The notes beneath the pieces were generated by a model that had not been told where the DNA came from, made no database searches, and saw nothing but the letters and a program-made list of their open reading frames with translations. Source: WTGU01 sp965200925 (GTDB lineage: Bacteria; Pseudomonadota; Alphaproteobacteria; UBA828). From it: a stretch of 64,000 bases of DNA. A program made the position numbers and the translations under genes. Each line of letters opens with the position of its first letter. Positions within the stretch are counted from its first letter, which is position 1. The stretch is from positions 1,426,001 through 1,490,000 of the forward strand of contig OZ241738.1 in NCBI GenBank assembly GCA_965200925.1. Direction: 5' to 3'. This document shows, piece after piece, positions 35,446 to 44,266 of the stretch.

Positions 35446-36126
35446 TCACGGCGCTTCCGCATCCGGCAGGGGCGGGGGGAGGGCCCGCAGGGCGGCGCAG
35501 GCGGCGCCGTAGCCGTTGTCGATGTTGACGACGACGACGCCGGGGGCGCAGGAGGCGAGCATCGCGCGCAAGGCTGTGACGCCGCCCTCGGCGATGCCGT
35601 AGCCGGTCGAGGTCGGCAGCGCGATCACGAGACCCGGCGCCAGGCCGCCCACCACCGAGGGCAGGGCGGCATCGAGGCCGGCGGCGACGATCACCACGGG
35701 GTACGCGCGGATCTCGTCGATCCGCTCCAGCAGGCGCCAGAGGCCGGCGACGCCCACGTCGCTGATCTCGACCGAGCGCCGGCCGTAATAGGCGAGGGTG
35801 CGGGCGGCCTCGCGGCTGGCCGGCAGGTCGGAGGTGCCGGCGGAAACGATTGCGACGCGCGGGTCGCCCGCGGCGGCGGCTACTTCGCCGAAGAAGCCGG
35901 TGCGCGAGAGCGGCTCGTAATCGATGCGGCGGGAGAGGGCCTCGGGCAGGGCATCGCGCCGGTCGGCGTCGAGGCGCGTGAGCAGCAGGCTGCGCCCTTC
36001 CGCCGCGGCGGAGTCGAGAATCGCCGAGAGATGGTGCGGCGCCTTGCCTGCGCACAGGATCGCCTCGTCGAAGCCCAGGCGGGCCCGGCGGTCCAGGTCG
36101 AGCTTGATGTCGCCGGCGACGCTCAT
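35446..36126 (-). CDS. larB: Pyridinium-3,5-biscarboxylic acid mononucleotide synthase (nickel-pincer cofactor), LarB
   Basis: The 226-residue PurE-like enzyme carboxylates and hydrolyses nicotinate adenine dinucleotide, the first step of nickel-pincer nucleotide synthesis. Landmarks are ARLGFDEAILCAGKAPHHL near the N-terminus, SAGTSDLPASREAARTL in the PurE-like core, and IALPTSTGYG with NIDNGYGAA at the C-terminus. The ATG at 36126 overlaps the larE stop (ATGA). The longer in-frame extension upstream is antisense noise. It is the last gene of a minus-strand operon and is convergent with the small cysteine-rich gene. Confidence 0.93.
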   Translation of the reverse strand: MSVAGDIKLDLDRRARLGFDEAILCAGKAPHHLSAILDSAAAEGRSLLLTRLDADRRDALPEALSRRIDYEPLSRTGFFGEVAAAAGDPRVAIVSAGTSDLPASREAARTLAYYGRRSVEISDVGVAGLWRLLERIDEIRAYPVVIVAAGLDAALPSVVGGLAPGLVIALPTSTGYGIAEGGVTALRAMLASCAPGVVVVNIDNGYGAACAALRALPPPLPDAEAP

Positions 36127-36950
36127 GCGGTCTTCGCGGGCCGCAGGAAGGCGCTGCCGGTTCGGTAGGGCGCGAAACGCACCGGACCGGTCGGCCTGTC
36201 GCTTCCCTCGCCGCCGAAAATCCCGGCGACGGCGGTGGCAAGCGCGGCGCGGCGGGCGGCGCCCAGGGAATCGAGGGTCGGCGCGTCGAGCTCGATCACG
36301 ATGCCGGCCCGGCGCAGACGGCAGCGCACGGTCGCCGGCCGCACCTGCCGCGCGAGATAGCGTTCCGCCGCGTGGATGCACCCGAGATCGTCGGCTTCGA
36401 CGCGCAGCCCGGTCTCGATGCGGCTCGACAGGCAAGGCGACGCCGGGAGGTCGGCCAGATCGGGGAAGCCGTGGCCGGCCGCGATGGCGCGGATTGCCGC
36501 CTTGTCGATGCCGGCCTCGACGAAGGGATGGCGCACGCCGTGTGCCTCCGCGGCCCGCAGCCCCGGCCGCCAGTCGCCCAGATCGTCCTTGTTCGTGCCG
36601 GAGAGCAGGGTCGCGTCGGTGCGCACGGCGAGCGCACCGTAGAGGTTGGTCTTGCAGTGGAAGCATCGGTCGGCCGGGTTGCGCCGGTAGTCCGGATCGT
36701 CGAATTCGCCGGCGTCGAGGACGGTCAGCCGCCATCCTTCGCGCGCGGCGCCGTCGCGCACGCGCCGGGTGGCCTCGGGTGGGACGGCCGGCGAGACGGC
36801 GTGGAACATCGCGCAAGCCTCGCCCAGCCGCCGCCCGGCGACCAGCGCCAGCGTCATGCTGTCCACCCCGCCGCTCACCGCGACCGCCGCCCGGTCGATC
36901 CCGTCGAGGACGGCGCGCAGCGCCGCGAGGGGGGCGGGCAGCTCGGTCAT
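36123..36950 (-). CDS. larE: ATP-dependent sacrificial sulfur transferase, LarE
   Basis: The 275-residue PP-loop enzyme adenylates and sulfurates the LarB product to the bis-thiocarboxylate. The PP-loop SGGVDS is at 26-31. C173 in ASPCLSSR corresponds by context to the known sacrificial cysteine. A conserved pair in DRCFHCK (C96, C99) suggests this may be the multi-cysteine subtype, but a cluster is not proven by sequence. It overlaps both neighbours by four bases (larC before, larB after), so the three are translationally coupled. Confidence 0.95.
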   Translation of the reverse strand: MTELPAPLAALRAVLDGIDRAAVAVSGGVDSMTLALVAGRRLGEACAMFHAVSPAVPPEATRRVRDGAAREGWRLTVLDAGEFDDPDYRRNPADRCFHCKTNLYGALAVRTDATLLSGTNKDDLGDWRPGLRAAEAHGVRHPFVEAGIDKAAIRAIAAGHGFPDLADLPASPCLSSRIETGLRVEADDLGCIHAAERYLARQVRPATVRCRLRRAGIVIELDAPTLDSLGAARRAALATAVAGIFGGEGSDRPTGPVRFAPYRTGSAFLRPAKTA

Positions 36951-38197
36951 TCTCCGGCCTCCGCGAGCGCCGCCGCCTCGGCGCGCCGGCGGCGTCTCTC
37001 CCGGCCCGCGCGGTCGGCGTCGGCGAGGTCGTCAATCTCGGCCTTGGCCGTGCGTGCGCCCGTCGGCCTGACGGCGCGCTTCACGCGCACGGCACCGGCT
37101 TCGTCCGCATGGCGCACGGTGTCCCGGGCGAGGACGTCGCGGGACATGTGCGCCCAGCGAATGCCGAGCGTGGTGGTCTCGGCGAAGGTCGCGGCGAGCG
37201 CCCGCTCCAGCGCGTCCGGCTCCGCCAGCATCTGGACCGCCGCCAGTACGCGGCCCTTCTTGCCGCAGGCGGGCCATTGCACCACGTCGAGCACGCCGGG
37301 CCGCGCGCGCAGGCGGTCGAGGCCCAGGGCGAGATCTTCCGGCGTCTGGTCGTCGATCTCGAAGCGGAGCACGGCGACGGGGTCCCGGATCGCCCGGCCC
37401 CCCGCCGGCGCGAATTCGAGGACGCGCAGGACGTTGCTGAACCCCGGAAAGGCGCGGCCGCCGAAGCCGGCGCCGACTCCGACCAGCGTCTCCGGCTCCC
37501 GGGCCGGCGTCTGGACCGGCGCGAGATGGCGCAGGATCGCCGCGCCCGTCGGCGTCACCCGTTCGCCCTCGATCCCGTCGTCGCGGGTCACGAAGCCCCG
37601 GAGCAGATGCGCAGCAGCCGGGGCCGGCACGGGCAGCAGGCCGTGGGCGCTCCGCACCCGGCCCGCGCCGAGGGGAATCGGCCCGCACGACCAGCAGGCG
37701 CCGCCCAGGGCGTCGATCAGGAAGGCGGCCGCCACCACGTCGGTGATCGAATCCCAGGCGCCGACCTCGTGGAAGGCGACCTCTTCGGGCGCCGTCCCGT
37801 GCACCGCGCCCTCGGCCTCCGCGAGCAGCGCGAAGATCGCCCGCGCCCGGTCGCGGACTCCGGGCGCGAGACCGGCGGCGTCCAGCCGCTCCAGGATGGC
37901 GGCGAGCGGCACGTGACCGAGGGCCTCGTCGGCCGCCGGCAGCGAGACCCGGAACCGCCTGCCCGTCAGCCGCTCGTCCCGATGCGCCTCCAGGGTGATC
38001 TCGACCGACGGCGGCAGCCGCAGCCGGGAGACCGCCGCCCGCAGGCCGTCGTGGAGCGTCGGGCGCAGATCGAGCAGCGCCGCTGCGAACATGTCACCGG
38101 CGACTCCGCCGACCGGATCGAGATGCAGGCGCGCGCCGGACGCGCCCCCGCCTGCCGTGGGCGGCGCCGTGCGCTCCCTCTCCGCGTCGAATGCCAC
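36947..38197 (-). CDS. larC: Nickel-pincer cofactor cyclometallase, LarC
   Basis: The 416-residue CTP-dependent nickel insertase completes the cofactor. LarC landmarks are HLDPVGGVAGDMF near residue 25, AFHEVGAWDSITDVV near 144, and GVGAGFGGRAF mid-protein. In lactobacilli LarC is split by a programmed frameshift; here it is one uninterrupted frame. The start is GTG at 38197, one base after the TGA of the crotonase gene, which ties it to the upstream catabolic genes. No nickel transporter or larA gene is nearby. Confidence 0.93.
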   Translation of the reverse strand: MAFDAERERTAPPTAGGGASGARLHLDPVGGVAGDMFAAALLDLRPTLHDGLRAAVSRLRLPPSVEITLEAHRDERLTGRRFRVSLPAADEALGHVPLAAILERLDAAGLAPGVRDRARAIFALLAEAEGAVHGTAPEEVAFHEVGAWDSITDVVAAAFLIDALGGACWSCGPIPLGAGRVRSAHGLLPVPAPAAAHLLRGFVTRDDGIEGERVTPTGAAILRHLAPVQTPAREPETLVGVGAGFGGRAFPGFSNVLRVLEFAPAGGRAIRDPVAVLRFEIDDQTPEDLALGLDRLRARPGVLDVVQWPACGKKGRVLAAVQMLAEPDALERALAATFAETTTLGIRWAHMSRDVLARDTVRHADEAGAVRVKRAVRPTGARTAKAEIDDLADADRAGRERRRRRAEAAALAEAGE

Positions 38198-38198
38198 G

Positions 38199-38989
38199 TC
38201 ATTCTCCCTTGAACGCCGGCTTCCGTTTCTCGCCGAAGGCGGCGACGCCCTCGGCGAAGTCGGTCGCGCTCCGCAGCCTGCCGTAAGCCTCGCCTTCGAG
38301 CGCGATCGCGGTGTGCAGCGGCGCGTCTTCAGCCGCGTTGAGGAGCCTCTTGGCGGTGCGCTGGGCGAGCGGCGAGAACGCCTTCAGCTCCTCCACGAGA
38401 GAATCGGTCGCGCGGGCGAGTTCGTCCGCCGGTACGCAGTCCACGGCGATGCCCCAGGCGTGGGCGTCCGCGCCGGAGAGCCGGCGGGCCCGCATGACCA
38501 GATCCTTGGCGCGCGCGATCCCCACCATCCGGGCGAGCCGGGCGGAACCGCCGGAACCGGGGACCATGCCGATGCGCTGTTCCGGCAGGCCGAGGAGGGC
38601 GGTCTCGGTGACGATGCGGAAATCGCAGGCCAGGGCGAGTTCGAAGGCGACGCGAAGCAATAGCCCTGGATCGCCGCGATCGCCGGCTTGCGGCAGCGCT
38701 CCGGCGCGGCGACGGCGTGCGCGAGATCCGAAAGCCCCTCGGGCGAGCGCCGCATGAAACCGGGAATGTCGCCGCCGCTCGAGAAGTTCGCGCCTTCCCC
38801 TCGAAGGACGATGACCCGCACGCCGTCGTCTTCGTCGAGCGCGGCGAACGCCGCGGCGAGCTGCGCCCGCTCGGGCATGGTCACGACGTTCAGCGGCGGG
38901 CGGTCGAGCACCACGTCGGCGCGTGCCGCCGCGCGATCGACCTCCACCCGGAAGCCGTCGCGGCCGCCGCAGGGGTCTTCCGTCGTCAT
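38199..38989 (-). pseudogene. Enoyl-CoA hydratase/isomerase (crotonase), frameshifted
   Basis: The gene begins at ATG 38989 (overlapping the acyl-CoA synthetase stop) and reads a normal crotonase N-terminus: DVVLDRPPLNVV, then GANFSSGGDIPGF (oxyanion-hole region), up to AAIQGYCF. The frame then shifts, and the family sequence continues one frame over as FELALACDFRI, LGLPEQRIGMVPGSGG and so on to TGA at 38199. The break is at about 38655-38665 and one inserted base would repair it. Uncorrected, the second half is lost. The intact ends and 4-bp couplings suggest a recent event or an assembly error. The intact length would be about 263 residues. Confidence 0.8.
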
Positions 38990-40533
38990 CGGCCCGTCCC
39001 ACCTTCCTCCGGCGCGTCGTCGGTTTCGTAATCGCCCGCGATCAGCCGGCGGCGCAGGATCTTGCCGACCGGCGACTTCGGAATCGCGCGGACGAAGATA
39101 TAGGCGCGCGGGCGCTTGAAGGCGGCGAGAGTGGAGGCGCGGCAGTGGGCGTCGAGGACGCTGGCGTCCACCGGGCTCGCGCGCGCGACGAAGGCGGCGA
39201 CCTTCCGGCCCCAACGCTCGTCCGGGAGTCCCGCCACCGCGACCTCCGCCACCGCGGGGTGGCGAGACAGCACGCTCTCGACCTCGCCGGGAAGCACGTT
39301 CTCGCCGCCGGTGATGATCATGTCGTCCACCCGACCCGTCACGAAGAGATCGCCTTCGGCGTCGAAATACCCGACATCGCCGGTGAAGTACCAGCCCTGC
39401 TTCAGCGCGCGGGCGTCCGCGTCCGGTCGCCGCCAGTAGCCGGCGAACGCCTCGTCGCTCTCCAGGCTGGCGATCACCTCGCCTTCGCGCCCGGGAGGGA
39501 CGAGGCGGTCCGGGTCGCCGGCGCCGATCGCGACCACGCGGACGCGCTGGGTGAGGCCGGCCTTGCCGGCGGAGCCGGGCTTGGCGCGCGCATCCTGTGC
39601 GACGGTGAAGCTGTAGACCTCGGACGCGCCGTAGTGGTTCACGAAAATCTCGGGAGCGAAGGCGCGGGCGACGCGGCGGAGAAGAGCCTCCGTCATCGGG
39701 GCGCCGGCGAAGCCGAGGCGGCGCACGGAGGAGACGTCGGCGTCGGGAAACGCCGGGCTCGCCAGCAGGTCGTGATAGAGGGTCGGCACGAGGTAGAGGC
39801 TGGTGATCCGCTCGGCCGCGATCAGGCGCAGCGCCGCCGCCGCCTCGAAGCGGGGCTGGCAGACGAACGCGCCGCCGAGCGGTGCCATCGAGAGGAGCGA
39901 ACGCACGCCCATGGTGTGGTAGAGCGGCATGACCCCGAGGGTACGCTCGCCCATGCGATAGCCGCACTGCGCGATATGGGCGAGCGCCGCCATGCGCTCG
40001 GCGCGGTGGCTTCGCGGCACGCCCTTGCCGGGCCCCGTGGTGCCCGAGGTGTAGAGCAGGAGCGAGAGATCGTCGGCGCTTGCGCGGGGCGTCGTTTCCG
40101 ACCGTGCGGCGAGGAGCGCGGCGAAGCCGGTCGCGCCCGCCGCCGGCGCGCCGATCGCGATCCGGCGGATGGCGGCGGCGCAGGCCGACTCGGCGACCGC
40201 CGGGGCCGCCACGTCGTCGAAGACCACCGCGGAGGCGCCGGAATCGCGAAGGAAGAAATCGAGCGCCGCCGCATCGACGCGCCAGTTGAGCGGCGTCGTG
40301 ACCAGCCCGGCGAGTTGGCAGGCCCAGTGGCAGGCTGCCATCTCCCAGCGGTTTTGCAGGACGACGGCGAGCCTGTCTCCGCGCCCGAGCCCGAGTTCGC
40401 CCAAGCCGCCGGCGAGCCGGCCCACGACGTCCGCCCAGGCCGCGTAATCGAAACGCGCGGTGCCGTCGGCGACGGCGAGGGCGCGCGGGTCCCGCTCGGC
40501 GGCGGCGATCAGGACGCGCCCGAGGTCAGGCAT
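38986..40533 (-). CDS. Acyl-CoA synthetase (AMP-forming, class I)
   Basis: This 515-residue ligase activates a carboxylic acid to its CoA thioester via an acyl-adenylate. The P-loop-like motif is YTSGTTGPGKGVP (the usual Pro-Lys of TGxPKG reads Pro-Gly-Lys). YGASE, GDVGYFDAEGDLFV and the hinge GRVDDMIITGGENV are followed by a C-terminal SPVGKILRR containing the catalytic lysine. The ATG at 40533 is seven bases inside the coxS-like gene and starts the conserved sequence MPDLGRVLIAAAERD. It is coupled to the crotonase gene by ATGA. It resembles benzoate/long-chain ligases, but the acid is not identifiable. Confidence 0.9.
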   Translation of the reverse strand: MPDLGRVLIAAAERDPRALAVADGTARFDYAAWADVVGRLAGGLGELGLGRGDRLAVVLQNRWEMAACHWACQLAGLVTTPLNWRVDAAALDFFLRDSGASAVVFDDVAAPAVAESACAAAIRRIAIGAPAAGATGFAALLAARSETTPRASADDLSLLLYTSGTTGPGKGVPRSHRAERMAALAHIAQCGYRMGERTLGVMPLYHTMGVRSLLSMAPLGGAFVCQPRFEAAAALRLIAAERITSLYLVPTLYHDLLASPAFPDADVSSVRRLGFAGAPMTEALLRRVARAFAPEIFVNHYGASEVYSFTVAQDARAKPGSAGKAGLTQRVRVVAIGAGDPDRLVPPGREGEVIASLESDEAFAGYWRRPDADARALKQGWYFTGDVGYFDAEGDLFVTGRVDDMIITGGENVLPGEVESVLSRHPAVAEVAVAGLPDERWGRKVAAFVARASPVDASVLDAHCRASTLAAFKRPRAYIFVRAIPKSPVGKILRRRLIAGDYETDDAPEEGGTGR

Positions 40534-41029
40534 GTTCGCCCCGCCGCGCCATGGCCGCTTCGAGCGCCGCCGCGACGATTCCGGAATAGCCCGTGCACCG
40601 GCACAGATGGCCACCGAGCACGGCGCGGACGGCGCCCTCGTCGGGTTCCGGGTCGCTCGCGAGCCAAGCGTCGAGTGACATCAGGATGCCGGGCGTGCAG
40701 AAGCCGCACTGGAGCGCGTGGTGGCGGCGGAACGCGGCTTGCAAGGCGGTCAACGACTCCGCGTCCGCCGCCAGTCCCTCCACCGTGTCGACCCGCCGCC
40801 CTTCCACCTGGACGGCGAGGAGCAGGCAGGCGCGGACCGGGGCGCCGTCGAGGCGGACGGTGCAGGCGCCGCAGATGCCGTGCTCGCAGCCCACATGGGT
40901 CCCGGTCGCGCCCAGTTCGTGGCGCAGGAAGTCGCTCAGCAGCGTCCGCGGCTCGGCCCAGCCGCCGGCCGCTCGGCCGTTGAGGGTCAGCCGGACCCGG
41001 TGCCGTGCGCCGCGGATCAATGTCGGCAC
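40526..41029 (-). CDS. [2Fe-2S] subunit of a xanthine-dehydrogenase-type molybdenum hydroxylase (cluster 1)
   Basis: The 167-residue small subunit carries two [2Fe-2S] sites: a plant-type N-terminal ferredoxin domain (C48, C53, C56, C68 in CEHGICGAC and RAC) and a four-helix domain (C108, C111 in CGFC; C143, C145 in CRC). Electrons run from the Mo site through these to FAD. A GTG start at 41029 is chosen because GGAGG lies seven bases upstream; an alternative TTG at 41020 would overlap the coxM stop exactly. The 3' end overlaps the acyl-CoA synthetase start by eight bases. Confidence 0.93.
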   Translation of the reverse strand: MPTLIRGARHRVRLTLNGRAAGGWAEPRTLLSDFLRHELGATGTHVGCEHGICGACTVRLDGAPVRACLLLAVQVEGRRVDTVEGLAADAESLTALQAAFRRHHALQCGFCTPGILMSLDAWLASDPEPDEGAVRAVLGGHLCRCTGYSGIVAAALEAAMARRGEHA

Positions 41030-41844
41030 GCCAGCGCCTCCAGCACGGTCTCGCGGCCGAGGCGCCGGACCAGTTCGCGCCGGTGGCGGGCGCTGGCGTG
41101 GACGTCGTCGACCGCGTCGAGGGACCAGGCGAGCGCATTGAGCGCGTCGTCGAGCGCCGCGCCCGAAAGCGCCGGCCAGTCGCGCACGACGGGGCGGTCG
41201 GCGACGCCGCCGACGCCGACCCGGAGGCCGTTCGCACCGGCGGCGGCGGCGATGGCGACCGTCGCGAAATCCCCGTGCCGGCGTGCGAATTCGGTGAAGG
41301 CGTAGCCGGTGCCCGCCTCGGCGGCAGGGAAGCGCGCGGCCACGACCATTTCGTCCGGCAGGCAGGCGGTCGAGAGCAGGCCGGTCTGGAAAGCCGCGGC
41401 CGAGAGGGTCCTGCTGCCGCGGCGCAACCGCAGGACGACCTCGCCGCCCAGGACCGCCAGGCAGAGCGGCAGTTCCGCGCTCGGGTCGGCGAAGGCGAGC
41501 GAGCCGCACACGGTGCCCCGGCTGCGGGTCTGGGCATGGCCCACGAAAGGCAGTGCCCGCGCCAGCAGCGGCGCCCGCGCGGCGAGGGGGGGCCAGGCCT
41601 CCAGCGCCGCCTGGGTGACCGCCGCGCCGACCTCGATGGCACCGCCGTCCTCCCGGATGGCGGCGCGGTTCGGCAGCTGCGCGATGTCGATGAGGAGGGC
41701 CGGTTCCGCCAGCCGCATGTTGAGCATCGGCATCAGCGTCTGGCCGCCGGCGAGAAGCCGCGCGTCGTCGCCGGCGTCGGCGAGGGCGGCGAGCGCCTCC
41801 TCCTCGTCGTCCGGGCGCAGGTAGTCGAACGGCGGCGGCTTCAT
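41017..41844 (-). CDS. FAD subunit of a xanthine-dehydrogenase-type molybdenum hydroxylase (cluster 1)
   Basis: The 275-residue CoxM/XdhB-like flavoprotein has two FAD-binding loops, LLAGGQTLMPMLNMR (about 30-44) and SRGTVCGSLAFADPSAE (about 101-117, variant of the TIGGN motif). It starts with MKPPPFDYLRP at the ATG overlapping the large-subunit stop. It passes electrons from the 2Fe-2S subunit to an acceptor (NAD, quinone or ferredoxin; undetermined). It is second in the L-M-S order. Confidence 0.92.
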   Translation of the reverse strand: MKPPPFDYLRPDDEEEALAALADAGDDARLLAGGQTLMPMLNMRLAEPALLIDIAQLPNRAAIREDGGAIEVGAAVTQAALEAWPPLAARAPLLARALPFVGHAQTRSRGTVCGSLAFADPSAELPLCLAVLGGEVVLRLRRGSRTLSAAAFQTGLLSTACLPDEMVVAARFPAAEAGTGYAFTEFARRHGDFATVAIAAAAGANGLRVGVGGVADRPVVRDWPALSGAALDDALNALAWSLDAVDDVHASARHRRELVRRLGRETVLEALACRH

Positions 41845-44249
41845 GGTTTGGGCGGTGGTGGCTCCGGCCCGTGGATCAGCGCGCCGACTCGCGCCGGAGT
41901 GAGGGGGAGCGTCACGTCTTCCGCGCCGAGTGCATCGGCGACGGCATTGGCGATGCAGACCGGCGTGGTCATGCAATTGCCTTCGCCGACTCCCTTCGCG
42001 CCGAGCGGGGTCGCCGGGCTGGGCGTGTCGTGGTGGAGGATGACCGGGTCCGGGATCTCGCCGGCGGTCGGCACCAGATAGTCGGCGAGCGTGCCGGAAA
42101 GGAAGCCGCCATCCTCGTCGTACACCAGCTCCTCGTAGAGCGCGGCGCCGACGGCGTGGGCGAAGGCGCCGCGAATCTGCCCGTCCACCAGGGCCGGGTT
42201 GAGGCGGCGTCCGGCGTCGTGGGCGGTGACGTAGCGGTCGATCGCGACGGCCCCGGTCGCGCGGTCGATCTCGACGCCGCAGAAATCGAAGAGGAAGCCG
42301 TAGGCCGCCGAGCCGTTGATCCGGTCGTCGTCGGTCGGCGGCACCAGGGCGGGCGGTGTCCAGCTCGCGGTCTCGCGCGCCGCCGCGTCCGTGCCCGGCG
42401 GCAGGCTCCCCGGTGCCCAGTGGGCGAGCGCGGCCACCCGGCGGAAGTCCAGCCCCGCGGCGGGGGTTTGGCCGGCGAAGATGCGCCCGGCTTCGAAACG
42501 CAGCGCCTCGGGTGCTGCGCCGAGCCGCGCCGCCGCGACGCGCGCCAGGCGGCCCTTGAGCCGTTCGGCCGCGAGATGCGCCGCGCCGGCCACGGCGCCC
42601 GAGAAGCGACTCGAATAGTTGCCGGCCGCGATCGACCAGGGGTCCTTCTGCGTGTCGTGTTCGAGGTTGACCGTGACGTCCTCCGGTTCGAGGCCGAGCG
42701 ATTCGCCGACCACCTGGGCGAGCACCGTGCGGTGGCCCTGGCCCTGCGGCAGCGATTCGGCGGTGACGGTGACGCCGCCCAAGGGGTCCACCGCCACCGT
42801 GGCGTTGGCGACGGCGCCGTCCTTGGGCCCGGCGGCGCGGCGCTCTTCGGCATCGAGCGCCAGGGTCACGTAACCCATGTTGGAAATGCTGGGTTCGACG
42901 GCCGCCGCATAGCCGATGCCGTACAGGCGGCCCTCCGCGCGCGCCGCCGCCCGCCTCGCGCGCAGGGCGTCGAGCCCGCCCTCGGCGACGGCGCGGGCGA
43001 CGGCGGCCGGGTAGTCCCCGGAGTCGAGGACGGCCCCGGCGGCGGCGCGGTAGGGGAAGGCGCCGCCGGGCACCAGATTGCGGTGAATCACGGCGAGCGG
43101 GTCAAGGCCGAGCGTCGCGGCGATGCGCTGCATCAGCCGTTCGAGGGCATAGGAGAACTGCGGGCCACCGAAGCCGCGGTTGAGGCCCGAGGGCGTCTTA
43201 TTGGTCACGACGACGCGGTTCGTCACCGCGAGATGAGCGATGCGGTAGGGGCCGGTGAGGTTGCCGTGGTTGCGGTAGAGGCTCGCCGGCTCGGGTGCAC
43301 GCAGATAGGCGCCGCAATCCTCCAGCTGATCGAGGCGGAGGGCGGCGACCGTCCCGTCGTCTTCGACCGCGGCTTCGATGCAGGTCACCCGGTTGGTCGC
43401 GGAGGTCGCGGCCAGCAGGTGTTCGAGCCGGTCCTCGATCCACTTGACCGGGCGTCCGGCCTTCCGCGCAGCCAGCGCCATGGCGACGACATAGGGGAAG
43501 ATCGCCTGCTTGACCCCGAAGCTCCCGCCCGAATCCGGCGGTGCCCGCAGCCGCAGCCTGGGCCCCGGCACCTTGAGCGCCCGCGCCATGACCGGGTGCA
43601 GCACCAGCGGCCCCTGGAAGTTGGAGAGCACGTCGTAGCTGCCGTCGTCGGGGCGGTAGGACGCGACCAGTCCAAGGCACTCGATGGGGGTGCAGGCGTT
43701 GCGCGGGTAGCGCACGGTGGTCGCGATGCGGTGGGGCGCCTTCGCGAACGCCGCCTCCGGGTCGCCGTAGCGGAACGTCCGTCGGCTGACCACGTTGCCG
43801 CCATCCCCTTCGTGGAGGAGGGGCGCCTCCGGCGCGGCGGCGGCCTCCGGATCGACGACGGCGGGCAGGGGCGTGTAGCGCGCGTCGATCAGGGCCAGGG
43901 CGTCCTCGGCGCGGTAGCGATCTTCGGCGACGACGATCGCGACGGGCTCGCCGGCGTAGCGCACCCGGTCGGTGGCGATGCACCAGTGCTCCATCTTCCG
44001 GCGCACGCCGACCAGGAACGGCGCGGACCAAGCGTGCGCGTCAGCGCCGGTGACGACGGCGTGGACGCCCTCCAGTGCGGCGGCCCGGGTCGTATCGACG
44101 CCGAGCAGGCGCGCATGGGCGTGGGGCGAGCGGAGGACGGCGGCGTGGCCGGTGCCGGGGGCCGTCGGGAGGTCGTCGAGATAGCGGCCGGCGCCGCGAA
44201 GAAGCGCCGCGTCCTCCAGGCGCTCCCTCGCTTCGCCGATGGGGCTCAT
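41841..44249 (-). CDS. Molybdopterin-binding large subunit of a molybdenum hydroxylase (cluster 1)
   Basis: The 802-residue CoxL/XdhA-like catalytic subunit opens with the aldehyde-oxidase a/b hammerhead domain (GRYLDDL, SPHAHARL) and ends with the Mo-binding domain. The active-site loop reads LNRGFGGPQ, unlike the AYxCSFR of form-I CO dehydrogenase, so CO is not its substrate. The catalytic Glu is in GAKGVGEG near the C-terminus, and GQGHRTV is the Mo-cofactor loop. It hydroxylates a carbon next to a heteroatom or carbonyl; the substrate is unknown. The operon adds a CoA ligase, crotonase and Lar proteins, suggesting oxidation of a heterocycle or aldehyde to a CoA-activatable acid. Confidence 0.92.
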   Translation of the reverse strand: MSPIGEARERLEDAALLRGAGRYLDDLPTAPGTGHAAVLRSPHAHARLLGVDTTRAAALEGVHAVVTGADAHAWSAPFLVGVRRKMEHWCIATDRVRYAGEPVAIVVAEDRYRAEDALALIDARYTPLPAVVDPEAAAAPEAPLLHEGDGGNVVSRRTFRYGDPEAAFAKAPHRIATTVRYPRNACTPIECLGLVASYRPDDGSYDVLSNFQGPLVLHPVMARALKVPGPRLRLRAPPDSGGSFGVKQAIFPYVVAMALAARKAGRPVKWIEDRLEHLLAATSATNRVTCIEAAVEDDGTVAALRLDQLEDCGAYLRAPEPASLYRNHGNLTGPYRIAHLAVTNRVVVTNKTPSGLNRGFGGPQFSYALERLMQRIAATLGLDPLAVIHRNLVPGGAFPYRAAAGAVLDSGDYPAAVARAVAEGGLDALRARRAAARAEGRLYGIGYAAAVEPSISNMGYVTLALDAEERRAAGPKDGAVANATVAVDPLGGVTVTAESLPQGQGHRTVLAQVVGESLGLEPEDVTVNLEHDTQKDPWSIAAGNYSSRFSGAVAGAAHLAAERLKGRLARVAAARLGAAPEALRFEAGRIFAGQTPAAGLDFRRVAALAHWAPGSLPPGTDAAARETASWTPPALVPPTDDDRINGSAAYGFLFDFCGVEIDRATGAVAIDRYVTAHDAGRRLNPALVDGQIRGAFAHAVGAALYEELVYDEDGGFLSGTLADYLVPTAGEIPDPVILHHDTPSPATPLGAKGVGEGNCMTTPVCIANAVADALGAEDVTLPLTPARVGALIHGPEPPPPKP

Positions 44250-44266
44250 GCCGCGGCGGCGCCCGG

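Noticed and set aside
36947..38197. LarC split by programmed frameshift, as in lactobacilli
   Set aside because: The frame is continuous over 416 codons, so no recoding is needed here.
41841..44249. Form-I CO dehydrogenase large subunit
   Set aside because: The Cys-containing AYxCSFR loop is absent in all three large subunits of this window, so the annotation should stay at molybdenum hydroxylase.
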